Positions 1 through 8,767 of a stretch of 64,000 bases of DNA are shown one piece after another. The position numbers and the translations under genes were made by a program. Every line of letters starts with the position of its first letter. Position 1 is the first letter of the stretch. A model generated the notes under the pieces. That model did not search any database, was not told where the DNA came from, and saw nothing but the letters and a program-made list of their open reading frames with translations. The DNA comes from Beijerinckiaceae bacterium (lineage in GTDB: Bacteria; Pseudomonadota; Alphaproteobacteria; Rhizobiales; Beijerinckiaceae). The stretch is from NCBI GenBank assembly GCA_027532775.1, contig JAPZTO010000002.1:310001-374000 (forward strand), given 5' to 3'.

Positions 1-2
1 TC

Positions 3-2795
3 CAGCTCGATGGCCGCATGGTGGAGGCGCGGCCGGGCGAGACGATCTGGCAGGTCGCGCAGCGCGAGGGCATCGCGATCCCGCATCTCTGCCATCTCGA
101 CCAGCCGGGTTACCGGCCGGATGGCAATTGCCGCGCCTGCCTCTGCGCCATTGAGGGCGAGCGGACCCTCGCTGCTTCCTGCATCCGCGCGCCACAGCCG
201 GGCATGGTGGTCGAGACCGGCGGCGAGCGCGTCGAGGCAGCACGGCGGATGGTGTTCGAATTGCTGGCGGCCGACATGCCGCCGCGCGAGGCCGCGCCGG
301 ACCCCGAAGCGCCTTTCTGGCAGTGGCACGAGGCCATGCAGCCCCGCGAGGGCCGCTTGCCGCGCCGGCAAGGCCATGGCAGCCCGCAGGAGGCCGGGCT
401 GGCGCTGCATGATGCCTCGCATGCCGCGATTGCCGTCAATCTCGATGCCTGCATCGCCTGCGGCCTCTGCGAGCGGGCCTGCCGCGAGGTGCAGGTCAAT
501 GATGTGATCGGCATGGGGTTTCGCGGCCATGCGGCGCGGCCCGTCTTCGATCTTGCCGATCTGATGGGCGATTCCACCTGCGTCGGCTGCGGGGAATGTG
601 TGCAGGCCTGCCCGACCGGCGCGCTCTATGAGAAATCCCTGATGGACCCGACCGCGACGCGCGGCGTGGTGGTTCCGGATCGCGAGGTCGATACGGTCTG
701 CCCCTATTGCGGCGTCGGCTGTCTGACGCGCGTGGCGGTGAAGGATGAGCGGATCGTGCGCGTGGATGGCCGCGACGGGCCGGCCAACGAGAACAGGCTC
801 TGCGTGAAGGGCCGGTTCGGGCAGGATTATGTCCGCCATCCGCACCGGCTCACCGTGCCGCTGATCCGCCGGAGCGACGCGCCGAAACGCGGCGAGGACC
901 GGGTCGACCCCGCCAATCCGTTCACGCATTTCCGCGAGGCGAGCTGGGAGGAAGCGCTCGAGCGGGCGGCCGGCGGCTTCCGCGCCGTGCTGGAGCACCA
1001 TGGCGGGCAGGCCTTTGCCGGGTTCGGTAGCGCGAAATGCTCGAACGAGGAGGCTTATCTCTTCCAGAAGCTGGTGCGGCAGGGCTTCGGCACCAACAAT
1101 GTCGATCATTGCACCCGGCTCTGCCATGCCTCTTCCGTGGCAGCGTTGATGGAGGGCGTGGGGTCCGGGGCGGTTTCGGCACCCTTCACGGCGGTAGCGG
1201 ATTCGGAATGCATCCTCGTGATCGGCGCCCGGCCGACCGAGAACCATCCGGTGGCCGCAACCTATTTCAAGCAGGCAGCCAAGGCGGGCAAGACGCTGAT
1301 CGTGATGGATCCGCGTGGCTCGGGCCTGATGCGCCATGCCACGCATGCGCTGCGCTTCAAGCCCGGCACGGATGTGGCTCTGCTGAATTCCATGCTGCAT
1401 GTCATTGTTTCGGAAGGTTTGTATGATTCGTCATACATTTCCCGAAACGTCGAGGGTTTCGAGGCGCTGAAGGCCCGTGTGGCGGAATTCTCGCCCGAGG
1501 CGATGGCGCCGGTTTCCGGGATTGCGCCGGAGGTCGTGCGCGAGGTCGCCCGGCTTTATGCCCGCTCCCGGGCCTCGATCATCTTCTGGGGCATGGGCGT
1601 GTCCCAGCATGTCCATGGTACCGACAATGCCCGCTGCCTGATCGCGCTGGCGCTCGTCACCGGGCAGGTTGGCCGCCCGGGCACCGGCCTTCACCCGTTG
1701 CGGGGCCAGAACAATGTGCAGGGCGCCTCCGATGCCGGGCTGATCCCGATGGTCTTCCCGGATTACCGATCGGTCGAGGATGCCTCGATCCGTGCCGGTT
1801 TCGAGGATGAATGGGGCCGGCCGCTCGATGCGAAACGCGGGCTGACGGTCGTGGAGGTGATGGATGCGATCCATGCCGGCACGATCCGCAGCATGTTCAT
1901 CATGGGCGAGAACCCGGCCATGTCCGATCCGGACCAGCACCATGCCCGCGAGGCACTGGCGAAACTGGAGCATCTGGTGGTGCAGGACATTTTCCTCACC
2001 GAAACAGCCTGGCATGCCGATGTGGTGCTGCCGGCCTCGGCCCATGCCGAGAAGCTGGGCACCTACACCAATACCAACCGTCAGGTGCAACTCGGCCGTC
2101 CTGCCCTGCCCTTGCCGGGTGCCGCGCGGCAGGATGTCGATTTGCTGGTCTCGCTGGCAAACCGGCTCGGACTCGGCTGGGATTATGGCCAGTGCCTGCA
2201 GCCGGATGGCGTGGAGACCGGCGCGGAGATCGGGCGGATCTACGAGGAAATGCGCCATCACATGGCCTCGCTTTCCGGCCTGCCCTGGACCCGGATCGAG
2301 CGGGATGGCAGCGCCACCTATCCTGCGCCCTCGCCGGAGGCACCGGGCGAGGACATCCTGTTCCGCACAGGCTTCCCGCGTGCCGGCGGCAAGGGGCGCA
2401 TCGTGCCGGCCGGGCTGGTGCCGCCGGATGAGCTTCCCGACGGGGAGTTTCCGCTGGTCCTGACGACAGGCCGCCTGCTCGAGCATTGGCATACAGGGGC
2501 GATGACGCGCCGCTCCACCGTGCTCGACCGGATCGAGCCGGAGGGGCTTGCGGCGCTTCACCCGGCGGAAATCGCGCGGCTGGGGCTGGAACCGGGCGGG
2601 GTGATCGAGGTGGAGACGCGGCGCGGGACCATCCGGGCGCGGCTCCGCGCGGATCGTGATGTGGCCGAAGGTATGGTTTTCGTGCCCTTCGCCTTCGAGG
2701 AAGCCGCCGCCAACCGGCTGACCAACCCGGCGCTCGACCCCTACGGCAAGATCCCGGAATTCAAGTTCGCTGCTGCAAGGGTCCGGGCGGTGTAA
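3..2795 (+). CDS. fdhA: NAD-linked formate dehydrogenase, molybdopterin alpha subunit (5' partial)
   Basis: Catalytic subunit of a soluble Mo/W formate dehydrogenase that oxidises formate to CO2 and passes electrons through Fe-S clusters to an NAD-reducing partner. The frame is open to the left edge (QLDGR precedes the first Met at 18), so the true start is outside the window. Counting from that Met, the domains are a 2Fe-2S ferredoxin domain (Cys 25, 38, 41, 55), two 4Fe-4S clusters (Cys 145-155 and 188-198), the molybdopterin Fe4S4 domain (Cys 228, 231, 235, 262) and the molybdopterin domains. The RLCHASS motif places the metal-binding Cys at 369, where E. coli FdhF has selenocysteine. There is no Cys between 55 and 145, so the His/Cys3 NuoG-type cluster of FdsA-type enzymes is absent. 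The beta subunit would be expected upstream, out of view. Family is certain; the exact subclass is inferred. Confidence 0.93.
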   Translation, partial: QLDGRMVEARPGETIWQVAQREGIAIPHLCHLDQPGYRPDGNCRACLCAIEGERTLAASCIRAPQPGMVVETGGERVEAARRMVFELLAADMPPREAAPDPEAPFWQWHEAMQPREGRLPRRQGHGSPQEAGLALHDASHAAIAVNLDACIACGLCERACREVQVNDVIGMGFRGHAARPVFDLADLMGDSTCVGCGECVQACPTGALYEKSLMDPTATRGVVVPDREVDTVCPYCGVGCLTRVAVKDERIVRVDGRDGPANENRLCVKGRFGQDYVRHPHRLTVPLIRRSDAPKRGEDRVDPANPFTHFREASWEEALERAAGGFRAVLEHHGGQAFAGFGSAKCSNEEAYLFQKLVRQGFGTNNVDHCTRLCHASSVAALMEGVGSGAVSAPFTAVADSECILVIGARPTENHPVAATYFKQAAKAGKTLIVMDPRGSGLMRHATHALRFKPGTDVALLNSMLHVIVSEGLYDSSYISRNVEGFEALKARVAEFSPEAMAPVSGIAPEVVREVARLYARSRASIIFWGMGVSQHVHGTDNARCLIALALVTGQVGRPGTGLHPLRGQNNVQGASDAGLIPMVFPDYRSVEDASIRAGFEDEWGRPLDAKRGLTVVEVMDAIHAGTIRSMFIMGENPAMSDPDQHHAREALAKLEHLVVQDIFLTETAWHADVVLPASAHAEKLGTYTNTNRQVQLGRPALPLPGAARQDVDLLVSLANRLGLGWDYGQCLQPDGVETGAEIGRIYEEMRHHMASLSGLPWTRIERDGSATYPAPSPEAPGEDILFRTGFPRAGGKGRIVPAGLVPPDELPDGEFPLVLTTGRLLEHWHTGAMTRRSTVLDRIEPEGLAALHPAEIARLGLEPGGVIEVETRRGTIRARLRADRDVAEGMVFVPFAFEEAAANRLTNPALDPYGKIPEFKFAAARVRAV

Positions 2796-2797
2796 GG

Positions 2798-2918
2798 CCC
2801 CCTCACCCGCCGCCGCTGTGCGGCGTCGGCCTCTCCCCCGAGGGGAGAGGCGGGCGGCTGGCTGGAGGCGCGTTGGCGAGAGCGGCGGTGCGCTTCCCCT
2901 CTCCCCGCCGGGTGAGGG
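2798..2918. repeat. palindromic intergenic repeat
   Basis: This spacer between the convergent fdhA and tgt genes is largely self-complementary. CCCTCACCC near the left end matches GGGTGAGGG at the right end, and inside lies a perfect hairpin at 2830-2850 (CCTCTCCCC, loop CGA, GGGGAGAGG). The same CCCTCACCC...CCTCTCCC signature recurs at 11875-11918, so this is a dispersed element rather than a gene-specific site. It may also act as a terminator for the two converging genes, but there is no T-tract. Confidence 0.7.
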
Positions 2919-2929
2919 TCTCGCCTCGT

Positions 2930-4072
2930 TCACCCCTCGCCGCGGCGCCAGCCTTCCTTGGTCTGGCCAAGAAAATCGGCATAGCGGCCGGAGCGGATGG
3001 CGGCGCGGGCCTCATTCATCAGCCATTGGTAATAGCCGATATTGTTCCAGGTCAGCAGCATCTGACCCAGCATCTCGTCGGCCTTGGTCAGGTGATGCAG
3101 ATAGGCGCGGGAATAGTCCCGCGTGGCCGGGCATGGCGATTCCGCGTCAAGCGGGCGCGTATCCTCGGCGAATTTCGCGTTGCGCAGGTTGAACTTGCCG
3201 AAGCGCGTATAGGCCGTGCCATGCCGGCCGGCGCGGGTGGGCATCACGCAATCGAACATGTCGATGCCGCGGGCAATGCTCTCGATCAGATCGTCAGGCG
3301 TGCCGACGCCCATCAGGTAACGCGGCTTGTCCGCCGGCAGGAAAGGCTCGGTCGCCTCGATCGTGCGCAGCATGTCGGCCTGCGGTTCGCCAACGGCGAG
3401 GCCGCCGACAGCGTAGCCCGGCAGGTCGAGGCTCGCGAGAGCTTCCGCACTCCGCTGGCGCAGATCCGGCTCGGTGCCGCCCTGCACGATGCCGAACAAG
3501 GCTCGGCCTTCGCCTGGCTTGACCAGCGTATGGAAGGCGTCGCGCGAGCGTTCCGCCCAGCGCAGCGAGAGTTCCATCGCGCGTTCGGTTTCCGCATGGC
3601 TGGCAGGCAGACGGATGCATTCATCCAGTTGCATGATGATGTTCGAATCCAGCAGGACCTGGATCTCGACCGAGCGTTCGGGCGTCAGTTCGTGTTTCGA
3701 ACCGTCGATATGCGACTGGAAGGTCACGCCATTTTCGGTCAGCTTGCGCAGGGCCGCGAGTGACATCACCTGGAAGCCGCCGGAATCGGTGAGGATCGGC
3801 TCGGACCACGTGGTCATGGTGTGCAGCCCGCCCAGCCGCGCGACGCGTTCGGCACCGGGGCGGAGCATCAGGTGATAGGTATTGCCGAGGATGATATCCG
3901 CCCCGGTCGCCCGGACCTGATCCATATAGAGGCCCTTCACCGTGCCGGCAGTGCCGACCGGCATGAAGGCGGGTGTGCGGATCTCGCCGCGCGGCATGGT
4001 GATGGTGCCCTGCCGGGCCTTGCCATCGCGGGCATGGATATCGAAGCGGAAATCGGGCGTCTCGTTGCTCAT
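2930..4072 (-). CDS. tgt: tRNA-guanine transglycosylase with degenerate zinc site
   Basis: Exchanges guanine-34 for the queuosine precursor preQ1 in tRNAs with GUN anticodons. The 380-residue TIM-barrel protein has the catalytic Asp 96 (TDSGGFQ) and the nucleophile Asp 274 ([10 protein letters not shown]). Start taken at MSNETP; an in-frame upstream Met would add 20 residues with no family resemblance. The C-terminal zinc motif, normally C-x-C-x2-C...H, reads S312-P-C314-P-A-T317 with Asn 343 in place of the His, so only one of four ligands remains. Upstream of it by transcription, 81 bp away, is queA, the next enzyme of the pathway, so the pair probably forms one unit. The function call is secure; how this variant is stabilised without zinc is open. 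Confidence 0.96.
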   Translation of the reverse strand: MSNETPDFRFDIHARDGKARQGTITMPRGEIRTPAFMPVGTAGTVKGLYMDQVRATGADIILGNTYHLMLRPGAERVARLGGLHTMTTWSEPILTDSGGFQVMSLAALRKLTENGVTFQSHIDGSKHELTPERSVEIQVLLDSNIIMQLDECIRLPASHAETERAMELSLRWAERSRDAFHTLVKPGEGRALFGIVQGGTEPDLRQRSAEALASLDLPGYAVGGLAVGEPQADMLRTIEATEPFLPADKPRYLMGVGTPDDLIESIARGIDMFDCVMPTRAGRHGTAYTRFGKFNLRNAKFAEDTRPLDAESPCPATRDYSRAYLHHLTKADEMLGQMLLTWNNIGYYQWLMNEARAAIRSGRYADFLGQTKEGWRRGEG

Positions 4073-4153
4073 GCCCGGCTTCCTAGCCCAAGCCGGCGGG
4101 AAGGCCAACGGGAAGTGGGAAGGGCCCCTCACCCGGTGATGCCGGTCGGTGCT

Positions 4154-5248
4154 TCACGCCCGCGCCGGAAACAGCAGCGAGCCGTCGCCGTAGGAATAGA
4201 ACCGATAGCCCGAGGCGATGGCATGGGCATAGGCCGCGCGCATCGTTTCCATGCCGGCAAAGGCCGAGACCAGCATCAACAGGGTGGATTTCGGCAGGTG
4301 GAAATTGGTGATCAGCCCGTCAATGACCTGAAACCGGAAACCCGGCCGGATGAAGATATCGGTCTCGCCGAGCCAGCTCTCGACATGGCCGGAGCGGCCG
4401 GCGCTTTCGAGCAAACGGCAGGCTGTGGTGCCGACCGCGATCACACGCTTGCCGGCGGCCTTGGCGGTGCGGATCCGGTCCCGCGCGGCCGGGGTGATCT
4501 CGCCCCATTCGGCATGCATGCGGTGTTCGTCGAGATTGTCGGTCTTGACCGGCAGGAAGGTGCCGGCGCCGACATGGAGGGTGACGAAGCAATGCTCCAC
4601 CCCGCGTGCGGCGAGACGTTCCATCAGCGCGGGCGTGAAATGCAGCGAGGCTGTCGGCGCGGCAACGGCGCCGTCTCGCTCGGCGAAGATGGTCTGGTAA
4701 TCGGTGCGGTCATCCGCGTCGGCCGTATCGCCGAGGCGGCGGCGGGCTTCAAGGATGTAGGGCGGCAACGGCATGGCGCCGACCAGAGCAAGCGCTTCGT
4801 CCAGAGCCGGGCCCGAAAGGTCGAAGCGGAAGGTGACAAGGCCCTCCTCGCCCTTCGCGACGACCTCGCCCTCGAGCCTGCCCTGCTGGCAGGCCGGGTT
4901 GGCGCTGCCGAAGGCCACGCGGTCGCCCGGTGCGAGCCGCTTGCCGGGTTTGGCGAAGCCCTCCCAGCTGGCCTCGTCGAGGCGTCGGATGAGCAAAGCC
5001 TCGATCGTGACGATGTTCTCGCCGCGGATACGCCGGCCGAGCAGGCGCGTCGGCAGGACGCGGGTATTGTTGAAGACCAGCAGGTCGCCGGGCGCCAGCG
5101 CGTCTGGCAGGGCGCTGAACCGGCTGTCGGCCAGCGGGGGCTGCCCGCCGGGGCGGACAACCAGCATGCGGGCCGAATCCCGCGGGGAAACGGGATGGAG
5201 CGCGATCCGGTCTTCCGGGAGCTCGAAATCGAAATCCGAGAGCTTCAC
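4154..5248 (-). CDS. queA: SAM:tRNA ribosyltransferase-isomerase
   Basis: Transfers and isomerises the ribosyl part of S-adenosylmethionine onto preQ1-tRNA to give epoxyqueuosine, the step after Tgt. The 364-residue product has the full family length, begins [16 protein letters not shown], which is the classic QueA opening, and ends with the conserved YSYGDGSLL segment. It lies between a cyclophilin gene (15 bp upstream by transcription) and tgt, all leftward, so co-transcription is likely. Nothing unusual was seen in the reading frame. Confidence 0.97.
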   Translation of the reverse strand: MKLSDFDFELPEDRIALHPVSPRDSARMLVVRPGGQPPLADSRFSALPDALAPGDLLVFNNTRVLPTRLLGRRIRGENIVTIEALLIRRLDEASWEGFAKPGKRLAPGDRVAFGSANPACQQGRLEGEVVAKGEEGLVTFRFDLSGPALDEALALVGAMPLPPYILEARRRLGDTADADDRTDYQTIFAERDGAVAAPTASLHFTPALMERLAARGVEHCFVTLHVGAGTFLPVKTDNLDEHRMHAEWGEITPAARDRIRTAKAAGKRVIAVGTTACRLLESAGRSGHVESWLGETDIFIRPGFRFQVIDGLITNFHLPKSTLLMLVSAFAGMETMRAAYAHAIASGYRFYSYGDGSLLFPARA

Positions 5249-5263
5249 GCGCCCTGCCCGGCT

Positions 5264-5731
5264 TCAGGCCTGATCGGCGGCGATGGTCGCCTTGTTGATC
5301 CGGTCCGGGTTGCGGACGGGTTCGCCACGGGCAAACTGGTCCACCGCCTCCATGCCCGAGGTAACCTTGCCCCAGACCGTGTATTGGCCATCAAGGAACG
5401 AGGCATCGTCGAAGCAGATGAAAAACTGCGAGTTGGCCGAATTCGGGCTCCGCGCGCGGGCCATCGAGCAGACGCCACGGACATGGGGCTCGTCGTTGAA
5501 CTCGGCCGGCAGGTCCGGATGGTCCGAGCCGCCGGTGCCGGTGCCATGCGGGCAGCCGCCCTGGGCCATGAAGCCGTCGATCACCCGGTGGAAGGTGACG
5601 CCGTCATAGAAGCCCTCACGGACCAGAAGCTTGATGCGTTCGACATGCTTCGGGGCGAGATCCGGGCGGAGTTCGATGGTGACGACACCTTTGGTGGTGT
5701 CGAGGATCAGGGTGTTCTCGGCGGTCGTCAT
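5264..5731 (-). CDS. peptidyl-prolyl cis-trans isomerase, cyclophilin type (cytoplasmic)
   Basis: Catalyses proline isomerisation during folding. The 155-residue protein is a single cyclophilin domain with FHRVIDGFMAQGG carrying the catalytic Arg, plus NSANSQFFIC. There is no signal peptide, so it should act in the cytoplasm. Start at MTTAEN is chosen because AAAGGA lies just upstream; a Met nine codons earlier would sit inside the tandem repeat. The neighbouring gene at 5924-6472 is a close paralogue with a signal peptide, so a local duplication has given cytoplasmic and exported versions. A 91-bp repeat occurs twice between them. PpiB-like by length; the gene symbol is left blank because the pair cannot be told apart by name. 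Confidence 0.95.
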   Translation of the reverse strand: MTTAENTLILDTTKGVVTIELRPDLAPKHVERIKLLVREGFYDGVTFHRVIDGFMAQGGCPHGTGTGGSDHPDLPAEFNDEPHVRGVCSMARARSPNSANSQFFICFDDASFLDGQYTVWGKVTSGMEAVDQFARGEPVRNPDRINKATIAADQA

Positions 5732-5736
5732 GGTTT

Positions 5737-5918
5737 TTTCCTTTGTTGTCCCTCGCAACGGGCCGCTGGACGGCCCTGCTCGGCGTCGAATTCGCTCCTC
5801 GGCTTCGGCTATGCCGAAACCGGGGTCTTTCCTTTGTTGTTCCTCGCAACGGGCTGCTGGGCAGCCCTGCTCGGCGTCGCATTCGCTCCTCGGCTTCGGT
5901 TATGCCGAAACCGGGGTC
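5737..5918. repeat. 91-bp tandem repeat, two copies, each with two hairpins
   Basis: Copies at 5737-5827 and 5828-5918 are nearly identical and a third copy begins (TTTCCT) before the next gene. Each copy holds two inverted repeats. The first is GGGCCG-CTGGA-CGGCCC in copy 1 and GGGCTG-CTGGG-CAGCCC in copy 2, a paired C-to-T and G-to-A change that keeps the stem. The second is TTCGGC-TAT-GCCGAA, with a C-to-T change in copy 2 that leaves a wobble pair. The block separates the two leftward cyclophilin genes. It might be a terminator or attenuator, or a mobile palindromic element; the sequence does not decide. Confidence 0.85.
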
Positions 5919-5923
5919 TTTCC

Positions 5924-6472
5924 TTACTTGATGTCGGCGAGAAGACGGACGCGGACCATCTTGTCGGGATTGGTCACCGCGCCGTTGTTGTTGCGGTCGC
6001 CGCGCTTGATGCGGTCGACGAATTCCATGCCCTGAACGACTTTGCCGAAGACCGTGTACTGGTTGTTCAGGAACTGGGCATCGGCAAAGCAGATGAAGAA
6101 CTGCGAATTGGCCGAATTGGGGTTCTGCGAGCGTGCCATGCCAAGCGTGCCGCGCACGAAGGGTTCGCGCGAGAATTCGGCCGGCAGGTCCGGCAGGTCG
6201 GAGCCGCCGGTGCCGTTGCCGCGCGGATCGCCGGTCTGGGCCATGAAGCCCTCGATGACGCGGTGGAAGACGATGTTGTCATAGAAGCCGCGCTTGGCGA
6301 GCGTCTTGATGCGCTCGACATGTTTGGGCGCGAGATCGGGCCGGAGCTGGATCAGCACGCGGCCATCCTTCAGGTCGATGGCGAGCGTGTTGTTGGGGTC
6401 GAGGCCGGCCTGCGCCAAGGCGAGGCCCGGGACAAGGCCGGCAAGACCGGCGAGCAGCGTACGGCGAAGCAT
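5924..6472 (-). CDS. peptidyl-prolyl cis-trans isomerase, cyclophilin type (exported)
   Basis: Cyclophilin-type isomerase, 182 residues, with an N-terminal signal peptide (MLRRTLLAGLAGLVPGLALAQA, probable cleavage after ALA) that the neighbouring cyclophilin lacks, so it should fold periplasmic proteins. The core motifs FHRVIEGFMAQTG and NSANSQFFICF are intact. It is about two thirds identical by eye to the downstream gene at 5264-5731 over the common domain and is separated from it by the 91-bp tandem repeat, consistent with gene duplication. It follows coaD by 36 bp in the same direction. Confidence 0.94.
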   Translation of the reverse strand: MLRRTLLAGLAGLVPGLALAQAGLDPNNTLAIDLKDGRVLIQLRPDLAPKHVERIKTLAKRGFYDNIVFHRVIEGFMAQTGDPRGNGTGGSDLPDLPAEFSREPFVRGTLGMARSQNPNSANSQFFICFADAQFLNNQYTVFGKVVQGMEFVDRIKRGDRNNNGAVTNPDKMVRVRLLADIK

Positions 6473-6508
6473 GGGATCTCCTCGGGTTTTCTGGGATTGG
6501 GCGCCGGA

Positions 6509-7003
6509 TCAGGGCCGGCTGAACTTGGCCGCCAGCGCGGCGCGCACCTGTTCGGGCACGAAACTGCTGACATCGCCGCCCATACCCGCGATCTGGCGGA
6601 CAAGCGTGGCGGTAATCGGGCGGACATTCGGTGAGGCCGGCAGGAACACGGTCTGGATATCCGGCGCCATCTGGCCGTTCATGCCGGCGAGCTGCATCTC
6701 GTAATCGAGATCGGTGCCGTCGCGCAGGCCCCGGATCAGCATGGTGGCGCCATGGCGGCGGGCGGCATCGACCGTGAGGTCATTGAAGGTAGTGATCGTC
6801 AGTGGCTTGCCCATGGCCAGCGGCGCGGCCACGGCCTGAAGCATCGAGATGCGCTCCTCTGCCGTGAAGATCGGCGCCTTGCCGGGATGCGTGCCAATGG
6901 CGATGACCAGTTCGTCCGCGATCGCGCAGCTGCGGCGGATGACATCGAGATGCCCGTTGGTGGGCGGGTCGAAGGAGCCGGCATAGAAGGCGATATGGGG
7001 CAT
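6509..7003 (-). CDS. coaD: phosphopantetheine adenylyltransferase
   Basis: Adenylates 4'-phosphopantetheine to dephospho-CoA, the penultimate step of coenzyme A synthesis. The 164-residue protein matches the usual length and has the nucleotidyltransferase signature near the N terminus ([10 protein letters not shown], with the T/HxGH motif at TNGH) and the later [12 protein letters not shown] segment. It reads leftward into the two cyclophilins and queA/tgt. The CoA pathway gene panC lies 2.6 kb to the right but in a separate unit. Confidence 0.97.
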   Translation of the reverse strand: MPHIAFYAGSFDPPTNGHLDVIRRSCAIADELVIAIGTHPGKAPIFTAEERISMLQAVAAPLAMGKPLTITTFNDLTVDAARRHGATMLIRGLRDGTDLDYEMQLAGMNGQMAPDIQTVFLPASPNVRPITATLVRQIAGMGGDVSSFVPEQVRAALAAKFSRP

Positions 7004-7075
7004 GGGATGCGATCCGCAGGGCGATCAAGCCAGCTATCGGGAAATCCGGGGAAACTCAAGCCAAACCGCGCGCGC

Positions 7076-7747
7076 TCAGCGCGGCGTCCGCAGCACGGCC
7101 TCGACCGCATCCGGCAGGCTGGCCATATGCCGGATGACCGAGACGGCCCCGGCCTGTTCGAGCCTGTCCTGCAGATCGCCGATGCCGTTGCTGGCCCCGG
7201 AAAAGCCGATCACCCGCATTCCCGCCCGCCGGGCGGCCATCACGCCGGCCACCGAATCCTCGATCACGATAGCGTGGTGCGGATCGACGCCGATCTGGCT
7301 CGCCGCGAAGAGAAAGACATCCGGCGCCGGCTTGCCGCGCGCCACCTGTGTCGCCGAATAGATATGCGGTTCGAAGAGATCCGCGAGACCGGTCTTGCGA
7401 AGGTTGCGCCAGAGGGGCTCGATGCTCGTCGAAGACGCGACCGCGCGGTTGCCGCCGATCGTGGAGATCGCCTCGGCGGCGCCCTCGATGGGCTTCAGCT
7501 CGAGGGCCATGCGGCGATAGATCTCGGCATTGATGGCCTCGTTGAAGCCCTCGGGCAGCGGCCGGCCGATCTCGGCGCGCAGCATTGCCCAGGTTGCCGC
7601 AACCGGGATGCCGTTGAAGCGGCTGTTGAAGGCTTCCATCGTGATCGGGTAGCCGATCGAGCTCAGCGCCTCGGCGCAGACCGACCCGGCAATATGCTCG
7701 CTGTCGATCAATGTGCCGTCACAATCGTAGATGATCGCATGTTCCAT
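7076..7747 (-). CDS. HAD-superfamily hydrolase, beta-phosphoglucomutase-like
   Basis: A 223-residue HAD phosphatase. Motif I is D8-C-D10-G-T-L, giving the nucleophile and the general acid Asp; VIEDSVAGVMAARRAGM is motif IV. The helical cap between residues 15 and 85 is of the beta-phosphoglucomutase/phosphoglycolate phosphatase type. The substrate cannot be told from sequence: GPP-, Gph- or YqaB-like enzymes all look like this. It is divergent from the PPK2 gene, with about 110 bp between them, and follows coaD's start by 72 bp on the opposite side. Confidence 0.9.
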   Translation of the reverse strand: MEHAIIYDCDGTLIDSEHIAGSVCAEALSSIGYPITMEAFNSRFNGIPVAATWAMLRAEIGRPLPEGFNEAINAEIYRRMALELKPIEGAAEAISTIGGNRAVASSTSIEPLWRNLRKTGLADLFEPHIYSATQVARGKPAPDVFLFAASQIGVDPHHAIVIEDSVAGVMAARRAGMRVIGFSGASNGIGDLQDRLEQAGAVSVIRHMASLPDAVEAVLRTPR

Positions 7748-7857
7748 GCGGGTGCCATATTCGACTCCCCGCCGGTTTCAAAGCCAAAAGACCATGCGGT
7801 CCGGGCTTGCCTTTTGCCGCGAAGGCCCGTGAACTGCGGAAAACGGGGGAGGTTCCG

Positions 7858-8760
7858 ATGCCGATCGACAATGCCGCAAAGTTCGTCGCGCCGTTCCGGG
7901 TGACGAATGGCCGGAAATTCTCGCTTGCCGACCATGCCTGTGACAGCCTCGGCGGGCATGAGATCGACAAGGAGGAAAGCAAGGCGCTGCTTGAGGAAGG
8001 CAAGGTCAAGCTCAAGAAGCTGCAGGAATTGCTCTATGCCGCCGACCAATGGTCGGTGCTGATGATTCTCCAGGCGATGGATGCGGCCGGCAAGGATTCC
8101 ACGATCGAGCATGTGATGAGCGGGGTGAACCCGCAGGGCTGCCAGGTGCATTCCTTCAAGGCGCCCTCGCCCGAGGAACTCGACCATGACTTCCTCTGGC
8201 GCACGGCCAAGGCGCTGCCCGAACGCGGTCGGATCGGCATCCATAACCGCTCCTATTACGAGGAGGTGCTGGTGGTGCGCGTGCATCCGGAATTCCTCGG
8301 GGCGCAGCGCCTGCCGGAAAACGGCTTCGGGAAGAAGGCGGGTTCGGAGAAATTCTGGGAAGAACGGCTCGAAGCGATCGCCGATCACGAGCGCCATCTG
8401 GCGCGGGCCGGTACGCGGATCATGAAGTTCTTCCTGCATGTCTCGAAGGACGAGCAAAAGGAACGCCAGCTCGAACGCATCGACGATCCGGCAAAGAACT
8501 GGAAATTCAACGCCCGCGACGTGGCCGAGCGCGCCCATTGGGACGAATACATGGCCGCCTATGAAGCGGCGATCCAGGCAACGGCGGCCCCGCATGCGCC
8601 GTGGTATGTGATTCCGGCGGACCGGAAATGGTTCATGCGTCTGGCCGTGATGCAGGCGATCATCGCCGAAATGGAAAGCCTCGATCTCGCCTTCCCGACC
8701 CTCTCCGCCGAGGCCACGAAGAAGCTTGCCGAGGCCAGGAAAGCCCTGCTGGCCAACTGA
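7858..8760 (+). CDS. polyphosphate kinase 2 family protein (class III-like)
   Basis: Transfers phosphate between polyphosphate and nucleotides. The 300-residue protein has the PPK2 Walker A motif at residues 75-82 (DAAGKDST), the following HVMSGVNPQGCQV segment and the lid/Walker B-like NRSYYEEVLVVRVHPE. The SGVNPQG and FKAP wording resembles class III enzymes, which can phosphorylate both AMP and ADP; that assignment is inference. Start chosen at MPIDNAAK because GGGGAGG lies a few bases upstream; an in-frame Met 17 codons earlier has no such site. It converges with panC, 7 bp apart. Confidence 0.92.
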   Translation: MPIDNAAKFVAPFRVTNGRKFSLADHACDSLGGHEIDKEESKALLEEGKVKLKKLQELLYAADQWSVLMILQAMDAAGKDSTIEHVMSGVNPQGCQVHSFKAPSPEELDHDFLWRTAKALPERGRIGIHNRSYYEEVLVVRVHPEFLGAQRLPENGFGKKAGSEKFWEERLEAIADHERHLARAGTRIMKFFLHVSKDEQKERQLERIDDPAKNWKFNARDVAERAHWDEYMAAYEAAIQATAAPHAPWYVIPADRKWFMRLAVMQAIIAEMESLDLAFPTLSAEATKKLAEARKALLAN

Positions 8761-8767
8761 TCCGGCC

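Noticed and set aside
1431-2933. Leftward 500-codon frame opposite the formate dehydrogenase
   Set aside because: Antisense shadow of a gene with complete motifs; it also crosses the palindromic repeat.
3821-6634. Long rightward open frame (over 900 codons) opposite queA and the cyclophilins
   Set aside because: It is antisense to four well-supported genes, its amino-acid make-up is that of a GC-rich shadow frame, and it shows no domain.
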